A stretch of DNA of 64,000 nucleotides, taken from Actinophytocola gossypii. GTDB lineage: Bacteria > Actinomycetota > Actinomycetes > Mycobacteriales > Pseudonocardiaceae. The stretch covers positions 186,001 to 250,000 of the forward strand of contig NZ_JAFFZE010000009.1 of NCBI RefSeq assembly GCF_025165815.1, written 5' to 3'. The position numbers and the translations under genes were made by a program. Shown here one piece after another: positions 37,730 through 47,509 of the stretch; within the stretch, counting starts at the first letter, position 1, and every line of letters begins with the position of its first letter. The notes beneath the pieces were generated by a model, which was given only the letters and a program-made list of their open reading frames with translations, did not search any database and was not told the DNA's origin.

Positions 37730-39418
37730 CTAAGCCGGTCTGTCCACCGGGCGACCCGAATCTTGGAGGCGGCCGCGCAGCACGTCCACCCGGTCGTTGC
37801 CGGGCCGGCCGAGCACCCAGCTCGACCCGGGCACCGCCTTGGCCCGCTGCTTGAGCGGCGCGAGCAGGCGGGAGGCCTCCCGGTACGAGCCGACCGAGGC
37901 CACCGCGCACACCAGCGACGCCAGCGAGACGCTGACGGTCAGGTCCTCCACCGTCCAGGCCCGGTCGACCAGCTCGGTGGCCACCGTCGCGATCTCGTCC
38001 AACCCGGTCACCACCAGGAAGTCGTCGCCGCCGACGTGCGCGACCACCGTGTCGCCCAGCGACGCCTCCGCGTCGGTGAGCGCGAGCCCGAGCGCACGGA
38101 TCAGGTCGTCGCCGGCGGCGAAGCCCTTGGTGTCGTTGACCGCCTTGAACGCGTCCACGTCCAGCCAGCTGACCACGAACATCTCGCCGCGCTCGACGCG
38201 CCGGTCGATCTCGCGGGCCACCGCGCCGGTGCCGGGCAGCCTGGTCAGCGGGTTGAGCGCGGCGGCCTGCTCGACCTTGGCGTCGGCGACCACCCGCACC
38301 ACCTCGGTCAGCCGCACCACGCCGACGCACCGGCCGGCGGCGTCGATGACCACGACGTCGTCGGCGGCCCGGCTGCCCTCGGTCTCGCCGACCGACTCGA
38401 GCAGGTCCTGGCTGGTGGCGTCCGAGCGGATCGTGCGCGGCGGGTCCGCGTGCCGGGCGGCGGGTCGGCTGGCGTGCAGCGCGTGGCCGTAGGGCCCCGT
38501 GACCGCGAGCAGGAACCGGCTGCGGTCGACCGTGTGGCTCGGCCGGCCCGCGCCGTCGACCAGCACGACGCCGGTGACCTCGGGAGCCTCGACGAACGCG
38601 TCGCGCACCTGGTCGGAGGTGGCGGTGTCGGACATGGTGACCGCCGGCCGCAGCAGGTCGGCGACCAGCGGCACGCCCTGCCCGGTGGCCGGCGCCGAGT
38701 CGAGCCGGGTGAGGGTGGTGACCTGCGACGGAACGACGGCCTGCCCGCCGCGCCGGGCGGCGGCGAGCAGGTTGCCCTGGGCGACCGGGACACCGAGCCG
38801 GCCGATCGCGACCAGCTGCTCCTCGGTCTCGACGCCGACCGCGGCGAGCTTGATGCCGGTGCGCCCGGAGAGGTGGACCAGCGCCTCCACGACCGCGACC
38901 ACGCCCGCTTCCTGCGGAACGCCGCGCAGCAGGTACCCGTCGAGCTTGACCATGTCCGGCACGAAGTCGGCGAGGAGCGACAGCGGCAGGTCGCCGTCCC
39001 CTGCGCCGTCGAAGGCCAGCCGGAACCCGTTGCGACGGAGCGTGTGCAGTCCGTCGAACAGGGCGCCCCGGGAGATCCCGCCGAACGGGGGAGTGATCTC
39101 GATCGTCACGTCCTTCGGATCGCGACCGGTGGCCCGCAAGGCGCCGGTGAGCGCGTCGAGCAGCTCGTCCGGGCGGGTCGCGGTGAGGGCGAGCACGTTG
39201 ACGTGCAGCGGGTGCTCCTGGTCGGCGGCGGCGTGCACCGCACCCTCGGCGAGCGCGATGTCGGTCTCGACGAGCTGGCCGGCGTTCGCGGCGCGGCGGA
39301 GCAGGTCGTGCACGGAGCCGGCGTCGGGACGGGCGAGCACCTCGAGCGCGACGAGGCGGCCCGTGCGCGTGCTGAGCATGGGCTGGAACGCGTAGGACAC
39401 ACCAGGCACAACGGCCAT
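37730..39418 (-). CDS. EAL-CBS-GGDEF protein (c-di-GMP related)
   Basis: A protein of about 562 residues with an N-terminal EAL-like domain, a paired CBS region in the middle (DAFVEAPEVTGVVLVDGAG, then VVVIDAAGRCVGVVRLTEV) and a C-terminal GGDEF-like domain. The EAL motif reads EVLAR, and the usual DDFG loop is FDGAGDG, so phosphodiesterase activity is doubtful. The GGDEF motif reads GGDDF. It may be a receptor or weak enzyme. The start is uncertain: ATG 39418, ATG 39457 and ATG 39475 are all in frame; I chose the one nearest the domain, with AGGATG upstream. It diverges from the dGTPase gene. Confidence 0.82.
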   Translation of the reverse strand: MAVVPGVSYAFQPMLSTRTGRLVALEVLARPDAGSVHDLLRRAANAGQLVETDIALAEGAVHAAADQEHPLHVNVLALTATRPDELLDALTGALRATGRDPKDVTIEITPPFGGISRGALFDGLHTLRRNGFRLAFDGAGDGDLPLSLLADFVPDMVKLDGYLLRGVPQEAGVVAVVEALVHLSGRTGIKLAAVGVETEEQLVAIGRLGVPVAQGNLLAAARRGGQAVVPSQVTTLTRLDSAPATGQGVPLVADLLRPAVTMSDTATSDQVRDAFVEAPEVTGVVLVDGAGRPSHTVDRSRFLLAVTGPYGHALHASRPAARHADPPRTIRSDATSQDLLESVGETEGSRAADDVVVIDAAGRCVGVVRLTEVVRVVADAKVEQAAALNPLTRLPGTGAVAREIDRRVERGEMFVVSWLDVDAFKAVNDTKGFAAGDDLIRALGLALTDAEASLGDTVVAHVGGDDFLVVTGLDEIATVATELVDRAWTVEDLTVSVSLASLVCAVASVGSYREASRLLAPLKQRAKAVPGSSWVLGRPGNDRVDVLRGRLQDSGRPVDRPA

Positions 39419-39533
39419 GTCATCATCCTGCCCAGCGCTGGCCGCCGTGGTCACCATTTGTAATCGGAAGTTCATCCGGCGATCACGTTGCGTGACTCTC
39501 CTATGACGTCGCGATGACCCATAAGGTGTCGTC

Positions 39534-41087
39534 ATGGGTGATCACGAGGAGCAGCGCGCCGCCAGACGTTCCGGCAGTCCCTCCGGGGACCTGGCAGCCA
39601 GTCCGTTCCGGGCCGACCGGGACCGTGTGGTCGCCTCGCCCTTCTTCGCCAGGCTCGGCGGTGTCACCCAGGTCGTCAGCGCCAGCGGCTCCGGGCTGCT
39701 GCACAACCGCCTCACCCACAGCCTCAAGGTCGCCCAGGTCGCCCGCGCCATCGCCGAGCGGATCACCGGCGCGCCCGACCTCGCCGAGCTCATCGACCAG
39801 CTCGGCGGGTGCGACCCGGACGTCGTCGAGGCCGCCGGGCTCGCGCACGACCTCGGGCACCCGCCGTTCGGGCACCTCGGCGAGCAGGTGCTCGACCGGC
39901 TGGCCAGACACCGGTTCGGCCTGCCGGACGGGTTCGAGGGCAACGCGCAGAGCGTGCGCATCGTCACCACCACCGACACCGGCGGCCCGAGCGCGGTCGG
40001 CCTCGACCTCACCGCCGCGGTGCGGGCCGCGATGCTGAAGTACCCCTGGACCAGGCTCACCCATCCCGACCCGCACCCGCGCCACCTCGCCGACCCGCCG
40101 CGCGGCGCGTCCGAGCCGGCGGGGGAGAAGGGCACCGGCTCCAGCAAGTTCAGCGTCTACGTCACCGAACTCGACGACTTCGCCCAGGCTCGCGAGCCGT
40201 TCGCCGACCGGCTGGCGCCCTGGCAGCAGACCGTCGAGGCGTCGGTGATGGACACCGCCGACGACATCGCCTACGCCATCCACGACCTGGAGGACTTCCA
40301 CCGCATCGGCGTCCTCCAGCACGCGCCGGTCGCCGCCGAGCTCGGGCGCTGGCTGACCGGCGCGCTCGAGCTGGCCCAGCTCGACGACGGGCTGCTGGCC
40401 ACGCACTCGCGCCGGCCCGGCTACTCGCTGGAGATCCTGCGCCGCCGGCTGCACCTGCGCGACTCCTGGATCGTCGACGACGACGCGTTCGTCGCGGCCG
40501 TGCGGCGGGTGCGCACCGAGCTGGTCGACACCCTGCTCGCCACCCCGTTCGACGGCTCGGCCGAAGCCGAGCAGACCATCGGCCGGTTCTCTGCGGGCTG
40601 GACCGTGCGGCTCGTCAGCGGAATGAGCGTCGTGCTCGACCCGCCGACCCGCTCCGGGCACGTGCTGCTCGGATCCGCGCAGTGGCACGAGGTCCAGGTG
40701 CTCAAGTTCGTGCACCGGCGGTTCGTCCTGCTCCGTCCGGATCTCGCGCTGCACCAGCGCGGTCAGGCCCGGCTGCTCACCTCCCTGGTGCAGGCGCTCG
40801 AACAGTGGCTCACCGACCGGTACGAGTCCGACCGGCTGCCGCGCCGGCTGCAGGATCTGGTCGACCTCGCCGAACACGAGTACGCCACCCTGGCCGAGAC
40901 CGATATGTCCACTTTGGTCGGCGCGGTCGGCGAGATGCCGCAGGGCGCGGCCGGAATCCGGGAGCTGGCAAGGGGACGCGCGGTGATCGACTTCGTCTCG
41001 TCGCTGACCGACAGCCAGGCGTCGACCCTGCTCGACGCGCTGTCCGGCCGGGGCGCGCAGCCGTGGTCAGACGCTTTCGTTCTGTGA
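39534..41087 (+). CDS. dgt: dGTP triphosphohydrolase-like protein
   Basis: A 517-residue HD-domain deoxynucleotide triphosphohydrolase, releasing tripolyphosphate from dGTP and related dNTPs. Metal site residues are H62 in HNRLTHSLKV, H105-D106 in AHDLGHPPFGH, and the later aspartate in DTADDIAYAIHDLE. FEGNAQSVRIV and the C-terminal RRFVLLRPDL region support the Dgt type. ATG at 39534 is preceded by AAGGTG. Length fits bacterial type-I/II enzymes. Confidence 0.92.
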   Translation: MGDHEEQRAARRSGSPSGDLAASPFRADRDRVVASPFFARLGGVTQVVSASGSGLLHNRLTHSLKVAQVARAIAERITGAPDLAELIDQLGGCDPDVVEAAGLAHDLGHPPFGHLGEQVLDRLARHRFGLPDGFEGNAQSVRIVTTTDTGGPSAVGLDLTAAVRAAMLKYPWTRLTHPDPHPRHLADPPRGASEPAGEKGTGSSKFSVYVTELDDFAQAREPFADRLAPWQQTVEASVMDTADDIAYAIHDLEDFHRIGVLQHAPVAAELGRWLTGALELAQLDDGLLATHSRRPGYSLEILRRRLHLRDSWIVDDDAFVAAVRRVRTELVDTLLATPFDGSAEAEQTIGRFSAGWTVRLVSGMSVVLDPPTRSGHVLLGSAQWHEVQVLKFVHRRFVLLRPDLALHQRGQARLLTSLVQALEQWLTDRYESDRLPRRLQDLVDLAEHEYATLAETDMSTLVGAVGEMPQGAAGIRELARGRAVIDFVSSLTDSQASTLLDALSGRGAQPWSDAFVL

Positions 41088-41247
41088 GTCGCTAACAGCC
41101 GGCAACTGTTAACGCACACGGAGTGTGGTTCGGCCGAATGGCCGCTGTATGGAGAAAGACTCCGACCATACGGTTGGCCGGCCGGGGGGATCCCGGCTTC
41201 GGCTGTCGTGTGTCGGGGGCACGGCCGTGACCCGCAGGAGGGAATCC

Positions 41248-44076
41248 GTGCGCACTCCCGCACCCTCATCACGAAGACGACGTGCTGTGCTGACCGGCGC
41301 GGCGTGCCTGCTCGCCGTGGTCGGGCTGGCCAGCCCGGCCGTTGCCGCGCCCCAGCAGGCCAAGGGCCTGTCCCCGATGGAGAACGCGGCCCGGCAGATC
41401 GGCGCGCTGCAGGACCTGAAGAAGAACGGATCGGCCACTGAGGCCAAAGTGGACAGCAGGCTGCTGTTCGAGCTGAAGGCACGCGCCAACCGCTCGGCCA
41501 TGTCGGCGGCGCTGCCCCGACTCCAGAGCGGCGTCGAGGTGTCCGGCAACCGGACCACGGTGGACATCCGCGCCACCGTCTCCGATGGGCTGCTCAAGGC
41601 GCTCACCGACGCGGGCGCCACGCTCAAGGCGGTGTCCACTCGGTACGGGAGCGTCCGGGCCGAGCTGCCGTTGTCCGCGATCGGCAAGGTCGCGCGGCGC
41701 TCGGACGTGCGCAAGGTCGAGGTCGCCGGCGAGGCCATGACCGCGCGTGAGCTCGACCCGAACACCGCGCCGGCCAAGCCGGAGTCCAAGGAGGAGAAGG
41801 ACGCCCGGATCGAGCGGAACACCCGCGCCGCGCTCGCCGAGCAGGCGGCGACGATCACCAGCGCGGGCGACCGCGCGCACAACGCGGACACCGTGCGCGA
41901 GGAGATCGGCGTCACCGGCGTCGGCGTGAAGATCTGCGCGCTGTCCGACGGCATCGACTCGCTCGCCACCTCGCAGGCCGCGGGCGAGCTGCCCGAGGTC
42001 GACGTGCTGCCGACCCAGGCGGGTGGCGGCGACGAGGGCACCGCGATGCTGGAGATCATCCACGACGTGGCGCCGAACGCCGAGCTGGGCTTCGCCACCG
42101 CGTTCAACAGCGACGCGAGCTTCGCGGACAACATCCGCGCGCTCCGGTTCGAGCTGGACTGCGACATCATCGTCGACGACATCCTCTACTTCAAGGAGTC
42201 GCCGTTCCAGGACTGGATCATCGCCCAGGCCGTGAACGACGTGGTCGAGGACGGCGCGCTGTACTTCTCCTCGGCCGGCAACGAGGGCAACACCGTCGAC
42301 GGGACCGCCGCGCACTGGGAGGGTGACTTCGTCAACTCCGGCCAGGTGATCGGCAAGTTCGCCGGCTACGCGCACGACTTCGACCCGTCGGAGAACACCC
42401 AGGTGCTGCAGCCGATCTCGGACGCCTCGTCGGCGGGTGTGCCGGTGCTGCTCAACTGGTCCGACCCGCTCGGCGCCTCGGACAACGACTACGACCTGTA
42501 CATGCTCGACTCGCAGGGCAACGTCGTGGCGGGCAGCCAGGACTACCAGACCGGCACCCAGGACCCGTACGAGCGGGTGGACACCCCGTTCTTCGGCGGC
42601 AACGGGTTGCGGCTGGCGATCGTGAAGTTCAACGGCGAGGACCGGTACCTGTCGCTGTCGGCCCTGCGCGGCCGCTTCGGCGACACGTCGGGTGAGCTGA
42701 AGGCGTTCAACACCCCGGGCGTCACGTTCGGCCACTCGGCGGCACGGGGCGCGTTCAGCGTCGCGGCGGCGCCGGCCGACGAGCCGCTGCCGTTCGACCT
42801 GGAGCCGGGCGACCCGGCGAACCCGCGCGGCCCGTTCCCGGAGGCGTTCGGCGAGGACACCGCGCTGGAGCGGTTCTCCTCCGACGGCCCGCGCCGGATC
42901 TTCTACGAGGAGGACGGCACCCCGATCACGCCGGGCGACGTCAGCTCCACCGGCGGCGAGGTGCGGCAGAAGCCGGACATCACCGCGGCGGACGGCGTGC
43001 TGACCAGCGTGCCGGGCTTCGACCCGTTCTTCGGCACCTCGGCGGCCGCCCCGCACGCGGCGGCGATCGCCGGCCTGGTGCTGTCCGGCAACCCCGGCAT
43101 CGACCCAGCCGAGGTGCGGGAGGCGCTGACCAGGACCGCGATCGACATCGCCGAGCCCGGCGTGGACGGGCGCAGCGGCCACGGCGTGATCCTCGCCGAC
43201 CGGGTGCTCGCCTACACCGGTGCCAGCCCCCAGCCGTTGGCGCGGGCGCAGGCCCCGACGGTGACGCCGGACGACGGCGGCGAGTACCTGCACCCCGGTG
43301 ACACCGCGACCGTGGAGCTGCCGGTGACCAACACCGGCGACGCCACCTCGGTGTCCACCAGCATGGTGCTGACCTCGCCGACGGACGGGGTGACGATCAC
43401 GCCCCGGTCGCGCTCCTACGGCACGATCGAGAAGGGCGCGACGGCGACCAGGACGTTCCAGGTCACCGTGCCGGAGTCGCACCAGGTCGGGGAGCCGGTC
43501 CAGCTCGACACCCGGGTGACCTTCGCCGGGGCGTACTCGCCGACCAGGACGAGCTTCGCTCTCGAGGTCGGCGAGCCGTCGGACGTGACCGTCGACTTCG
43601 CCTACACCGGTGCGCCGGTGGCGATCCCGGACGCGAGCACGGTCGGCACGAGCGTCGAGATCCCGGTGAGCGGCGTCGGCCGGGCGTCGAAGCTGACGTT
43701 CTCGGTCGACGGGGCGACCTGCTCGACCGACTCCGGGGCGACCACGGTCGGCATCGACCACACCTACGTGTCGGACATGGTGGGCGTGCTGACCTCGCCG
43801 TCCGGCGCGAGTGCCCAGGTGTTCGCCGGCAACGGCGGCAGCGGGAACAACCTGTGCCAGGTGGTGTTCGACGACTCCGCCGAGCAGCCGTTCGCGTCGG
43901 TGAGCGCCGCGCAGGCGCCGTTCACCGGAACCTGGCGGTCGGTCGACCCGCTCGCGGGCCTGCGGACGGAGCCGGCGGACGGAACGTGGACGTTCACCGC
44001 GTACGACCTTGCGCTGTTCGACACCGGCACGCTGCGGTCGGTGTCGCTGCACGTCAACGGCTACGCCGCGGGCTGA
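41248..44076 (+). CDS. Secreted S8-like peptidase with P domain, His motif replaced
   Basis: A 942-residue exported subtilase-like protein. Signal peptide (RRRRAVLTGAACLLAVVGLASPAVAA), an N-terminal pro-region to about residue 215, then a catalytic region with D234 (CALSDGID), the oxyanion asparagine region FSSAGNEGN (340-348) and S598 in GTSAAAPHA. The position of the catalytic His (HGT) reads DEGTAMLEI at about 262-270. A CARDB-like beta domain follows, and the last 130 residues look like a proprotein-convertase P domain. Start is GTG 41248 with AGGAGGG five bases upstream. Substrate is unknown. Confidence 0.88.
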   Translation: MRTPAPSSRRRRAVLTGAACLLAVVGLASPAVAAPQQAKGLSPMENAARQIGALQDLKKNGSATEAKVDSRLLFELKARANRSAMSAALPRLQSGVEVSGNRTTVDIRATVSDGLLKALTDAGATLKAVSTRYGSVRAELPLSAIGKVARRSDVRKVEVAGEAMTARELDPNTAPAKPESKEEKDARIERNTRAALAEQAATITSAGDRAHNADTVREEIGVTGVGVKICALSDGIDSLATSQAAGELPEVDVLPTQAGGGDEGTAMLEIIHDVAPNAELGFATAFNSDASFADNIRALRFELDCDIIVDDILYFKESPFQDWIIAQAVNDVVEDGALYFSSAGNEGNTVDGTAAHWEGDFVNSGQVIGKFAGYAHDFDPSENTQVLQPISDASSAGVPVLLNWSDPLGASDNDYDLYMLDSQGNVVAGSQDYQTGTQDPYERVDTPFFGGNGLRLAIVKFNGEDRYLSLSALRGRFGDTSGELKAFNTPGVTFGHSAARGAFSVAAAPADEPLPFDLEPGDPANPRGPFPEAFGEDTALERFSSDGPRRIFYEEDGTPITPGDVSSTGGEVRQKPDITAADGVLTSVPGFDPFFGTSAAAPHAAAIAGLVLSGNPGIDPAEVREALTRTAIDIAEPGVDGRSGHGVILADRVLAYTGASPQPLARAQAPTVTPDDGGEYLHPGDTATVELPVTNTGDATSVSTSMVLTSPTDGVTITPRSRSYGTIEKGATATRTFQVTVPESHQVGEPVQLDTRVTFAGAYSPTRTSFALEVGEPSDVTVDFAYTGAPVAIPDASTVGTSVEIPVSGVGRASKLTFSVDGATCSTDSGATTVGIDHTYVSDMVGVLTSPSGASAQVFAGNGGSGNNLCQVVFDDSAEQPFASVSAAQAPFTGTWRSVDPLAGLRTEPADGTWTFTAYDLALFDTGTLRSVSLHVNGYAAG

Positions 44077-44086
44077 GTTGATTTCC

Positions 44087-44121
44087 GGGCCGCCGCCGGT
44101 GCTTCCTGCCGGCGGCGGCCC
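44087..44121 (+). terminator. Terminator after subtilase
   Basis: Perfect 13-bp stem (arms 44087-44099 and 44109-44121, GGGCCGCCGCCGG) with a 9-nt loop, 11 nt after the stop codon. Confidence 0.88.
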
Positions 44122-44149
44122 CATTTCGCCTACTGTCTACACTGGACGC

Positions 44150-44584
44150 ATGGCCCACGTCCACGCCTCCGTGCTGGTGCCCGCGTCGCCGGCTCGCACC
44201 TGGGAGACCGCGGCCGACCTGTCCCGCTTCGACGAGTGGCTGACCCTGCACGAGGGCTGGCGCGACGAGCTGCCGGCCGAGCTGGGCGAGGGCACCACGG
44301 TGACCTCGGTGGTCGCCGTGATGGGCCTGCGCAACCGCGTGACCTGGCGAATCGACCGCTACACCCCGCCGAGGAGCCTGACGATCACCGGCCGCGGCGT
44401 CGGCGGCGTGCGGGTGGCACTGAACCTCGCCGTCCGCCCGGACGGCGAGGACCGCTCCACGGTGACCGTCGACGCCGAGCTGACCGGTCGCCCGGTCTTC
44501 GGGCCCGTCGGCCTCGCGCTCGGCCGCGCCCTGCGCGCCGACCTCCGCAAGTCCGTCGCCGCGCTCGCCGGCCTGCTCAGCTGA
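44150..44584 (+). CDS. SRPBCC-fold protein
   Basis: A 144-residue polyketide-cyclase/START-like (SRPBCC) protein with a hydrophobic ligand cavity. HASVLVPASPARTWETAADLSRFDEWL is the typical opening, and SVVAVMGLRNRVTWRIDRYTPPRSLTITG forms the mid sheet. The ligand is unknown. ATG at 44150 has no strong ribosome site, and TCTACACT lies just upstream as a possible -10. It faces the SDR gene tail to tail with a six-base gap. Confidence 0.85.
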   Translation: MAHVHASVLVPASPARTWETAADLSRFDEWLTLHEGWRDELPAELGEGTTVTSVVAVMGLRNRVTWRIDRYTPPRSLTITGRGVGGVRVALNLAVRPDGEDRSTVTVDAELTGRPVFGPVGLALGRALRADLRKSVAALAGLLS

Positions 44585-44590
44585 CCGGGA

Positions 44591-45358
44591 TCAGCCGAGG
44601 GTGCCGGTGGCGAGCATGCCGCCGTCGACGCGGACGGTCTCGCCGGTGATCCAGGGGGCCTGGTCGGAGGCGAGGAACGCGACCAGCTGAGCCACGTCCG
44701 CCGGCTCGCCGAGGCGCTTCATCGGATACGCGGCGGCGGCCTCCTCCTCGCGCGAGGTGTACAGCATCTCGGCGAACTTCGTCTTCACCACGGCCGGCGC
44801 CACCGCGTTCACCCGCACGCCGGGGCCGAGCTGCCAGGCCAGTTCCTCGGTCAGCCGGATCAGCGCGGCCTTGCTCGCGCCGTACGCGGCGATCACCCCG
44901 GACGAGCGCAGGCCGGCCACCGACGCGATGTTCACGATCGAGCCGCCGTGCTCGGCCATCCACGCCTTCAGCGCCAGCTGCACGTAGCCGAGCGCGCCGA
45001 CCACGTTCACGTCGAAGATCTTGCGCACCGCGTTCAGGTCGGCCTCGGCCAGCGGGCCGTAGGTCGGGTTGATGCCGGTGTTGTTGACGAGCACGTCGAG
45101 CCGGCCGAACTCCTCGATCGTGCGCTGCACGACCCTGGCCCGGTCGTCGTCGCTGCCGGTGTTCGCCGGGACCGCGAGCACCCGCGCGCCCGGCACCTCG
45201 GCCCGGAGTTCGTCGGCGGCCGCCTCGATCTGGTCGGCCTTGCGCGAGGAGATCGTGACGGCCGCGCCACCGCGCGCCAGTTCGGTCGCGATCGCGTGCC
45301 CTATGCCGCGGCTCGCGCCCGTGACCAGCGCGACCTTGCCCTGGAAGTCTGGAGTCAT
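44591..45358 (-). CDS. Short-chain dehydrogenase/reductase
   Basis: A 255-residue classical SDR. Cofactor motif TGASRGIGHAI at residues 14-24, NNTG in the fourth strand, catalytic Ser in NIASVAGL and Tyr-Lys in YGASKAAL; the C-terminal ITGETVRVDGGM is typical. SRK after the second strand favours NADP. The FabG-like sequence does not fix the substrate. ATG at 45358; a TetR-type palindrome lies 13 bp upstream. Confidence 0.93.
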   Translation of the reverse strand: MTPDFQGKVALVTGASRGIGHAIATELARGGAAVTISSRKADQIEAAADELRAEVPGARVLAVPANTGSDDDRARVVQRTIEEFGRLDVLVNNTGINPTYGPLAEADLNAVRKIFDVNVVGALGYVQLALKAWMAEHGGSIVNIASVAGLRSSGVIAAYGASKAALIRLTEELAWQLGPGVRVNAVAPAVVKTKFAEMLYTSREEEAAAAYPMKRLGEPADVAQLVAFLASDQAPWITGETVRVDGGMLATGTLG

Positions 45359-45370
45359 GGCCAGACTCTA

Positions 45371-45388
45371 GCTAAGCGGGCGCTTAGC
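45371..45388 (-). promoter_or_regulatory. TetR-type operator before SDR gene
   Basis: Perfect palindrome GCTAAGCG-GG-CGCTTAGC, the common TAAGCGnnCGCTTA operator of TetR/AcrR regulators. It sits 13 bp from the SDR start. No tetR gene is adjacent, so a distant regulator is implied. Confidence 0.65.
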
Positions 45389-45424
45389 ACGCGAGTGGCG
45401 CGAATCCCGGTTGAAGCCGACCCG

Positions 45425-45536
45425 TACACTCGACTGCGTGGTGGTTCGGACTGCCTAGGCGGCAGGAGAGCCCGCCGGCCACGGCCGGTGGGCGGACGAG
45501 TCCTGCCCACGACCACACTCACGGAGCCTCCGAAAC
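45425..45536 (+). promoter_or_regulatory. Structured leader of the ABC-F gene
   Basis: TACACT (45425-45430) is a -10 that would start RNA at about 45437. Stem A pairs 45451-45455 with 45461-45465 (CTGCC/GGCAG). Stem B pairs 45470-45478 with 45485-45493 (GCCCGCCGG/CCGGTGGGC, one G-T). Stem C pairs GGCAGGA (45461-45467) with TCCTGCC (45501-45507), encloses B and excludes A. A six-codon upstream ORF ends inside A. This looks like ribosome-controlled attenuation. Confidence 0.6.
45438..45458 (+). CDS. Six-codon upstream ORF (leader peptide)
   Basis: GTG GTG GTT CGG ACT GCC TAG encodes a peptide M-V-V-R-T-A. The first codon is seven bases after the TACACT -10, so it would be leaderless. Its stop lies in the loop of stem A; a ribosome paused there would cover the left arm and favour stem C. 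Whether it is translated is inference. Confidence 0.45.
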   Translation: MVVRTA

Positions 45537-47162
<1,626 letters not shown>

Positions 47163-47292
47163 TGTGCCCCGGACGGGGTGAGCGGATTCATAGCCATTTG
47201 TGTTCTCGTCTGGCATTCCACGCCGTGGTGTTCGATCATTGGCCACGTCAGGTGTATCAGAACTCCGTCACACGCTACGGAAGGCGGACGAC

Positions 47293-47502
47293 GTGGCTGA
47301 TCTGAAGAAGGGCGCGCGGATCACCGGCTCGACGCGCGACAAGCTGGCCGCTGACCTCAAGAGGAAGTACGAGAAGGGCGCCAGCATCCGTGCGCTGGCC
47401 GAGTCGACGGGCCGTTCCTACGGATTCGTGCACCGGGTTCTCTCGGAGTCCGGTGTCACACTGCGGGGCCGTGGAGGGGCGACGCGCACGAAGAAGAAGT
47501 GA
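47293..47502 (+). CDS. Small helix-turn-helix protein
   Basis: A 69-residue basic protein with one HTH (DLKRKYEKGASIRALAESTG, then RSYGFVHRVL) and a Lys/Arg-rich tail. It matches Rv1473A in size and position after the ABC-F gene. GTG start at 47293, preceded by GGAAGG. It probably binds DNA. Its stop is separated by seven bases from that of the convergent glycosyltransferase gene. Confidence 0.9.
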   Translation: MADLKKGARITGSTRDKLAADLKRKYEKGASIRALAESTGRSYGFVHRVLSESGVTLRGRGGATRTKKK

Positions 47503-47509
47503 GCGTCAC

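Noticed and set aside
41093-41111. TAACAG/CTGTTA inverted repeat after the dGTPase gene
   Set aside because: Only a 6-bp A+T-containing stem; too weak to call a terminator or an operator.
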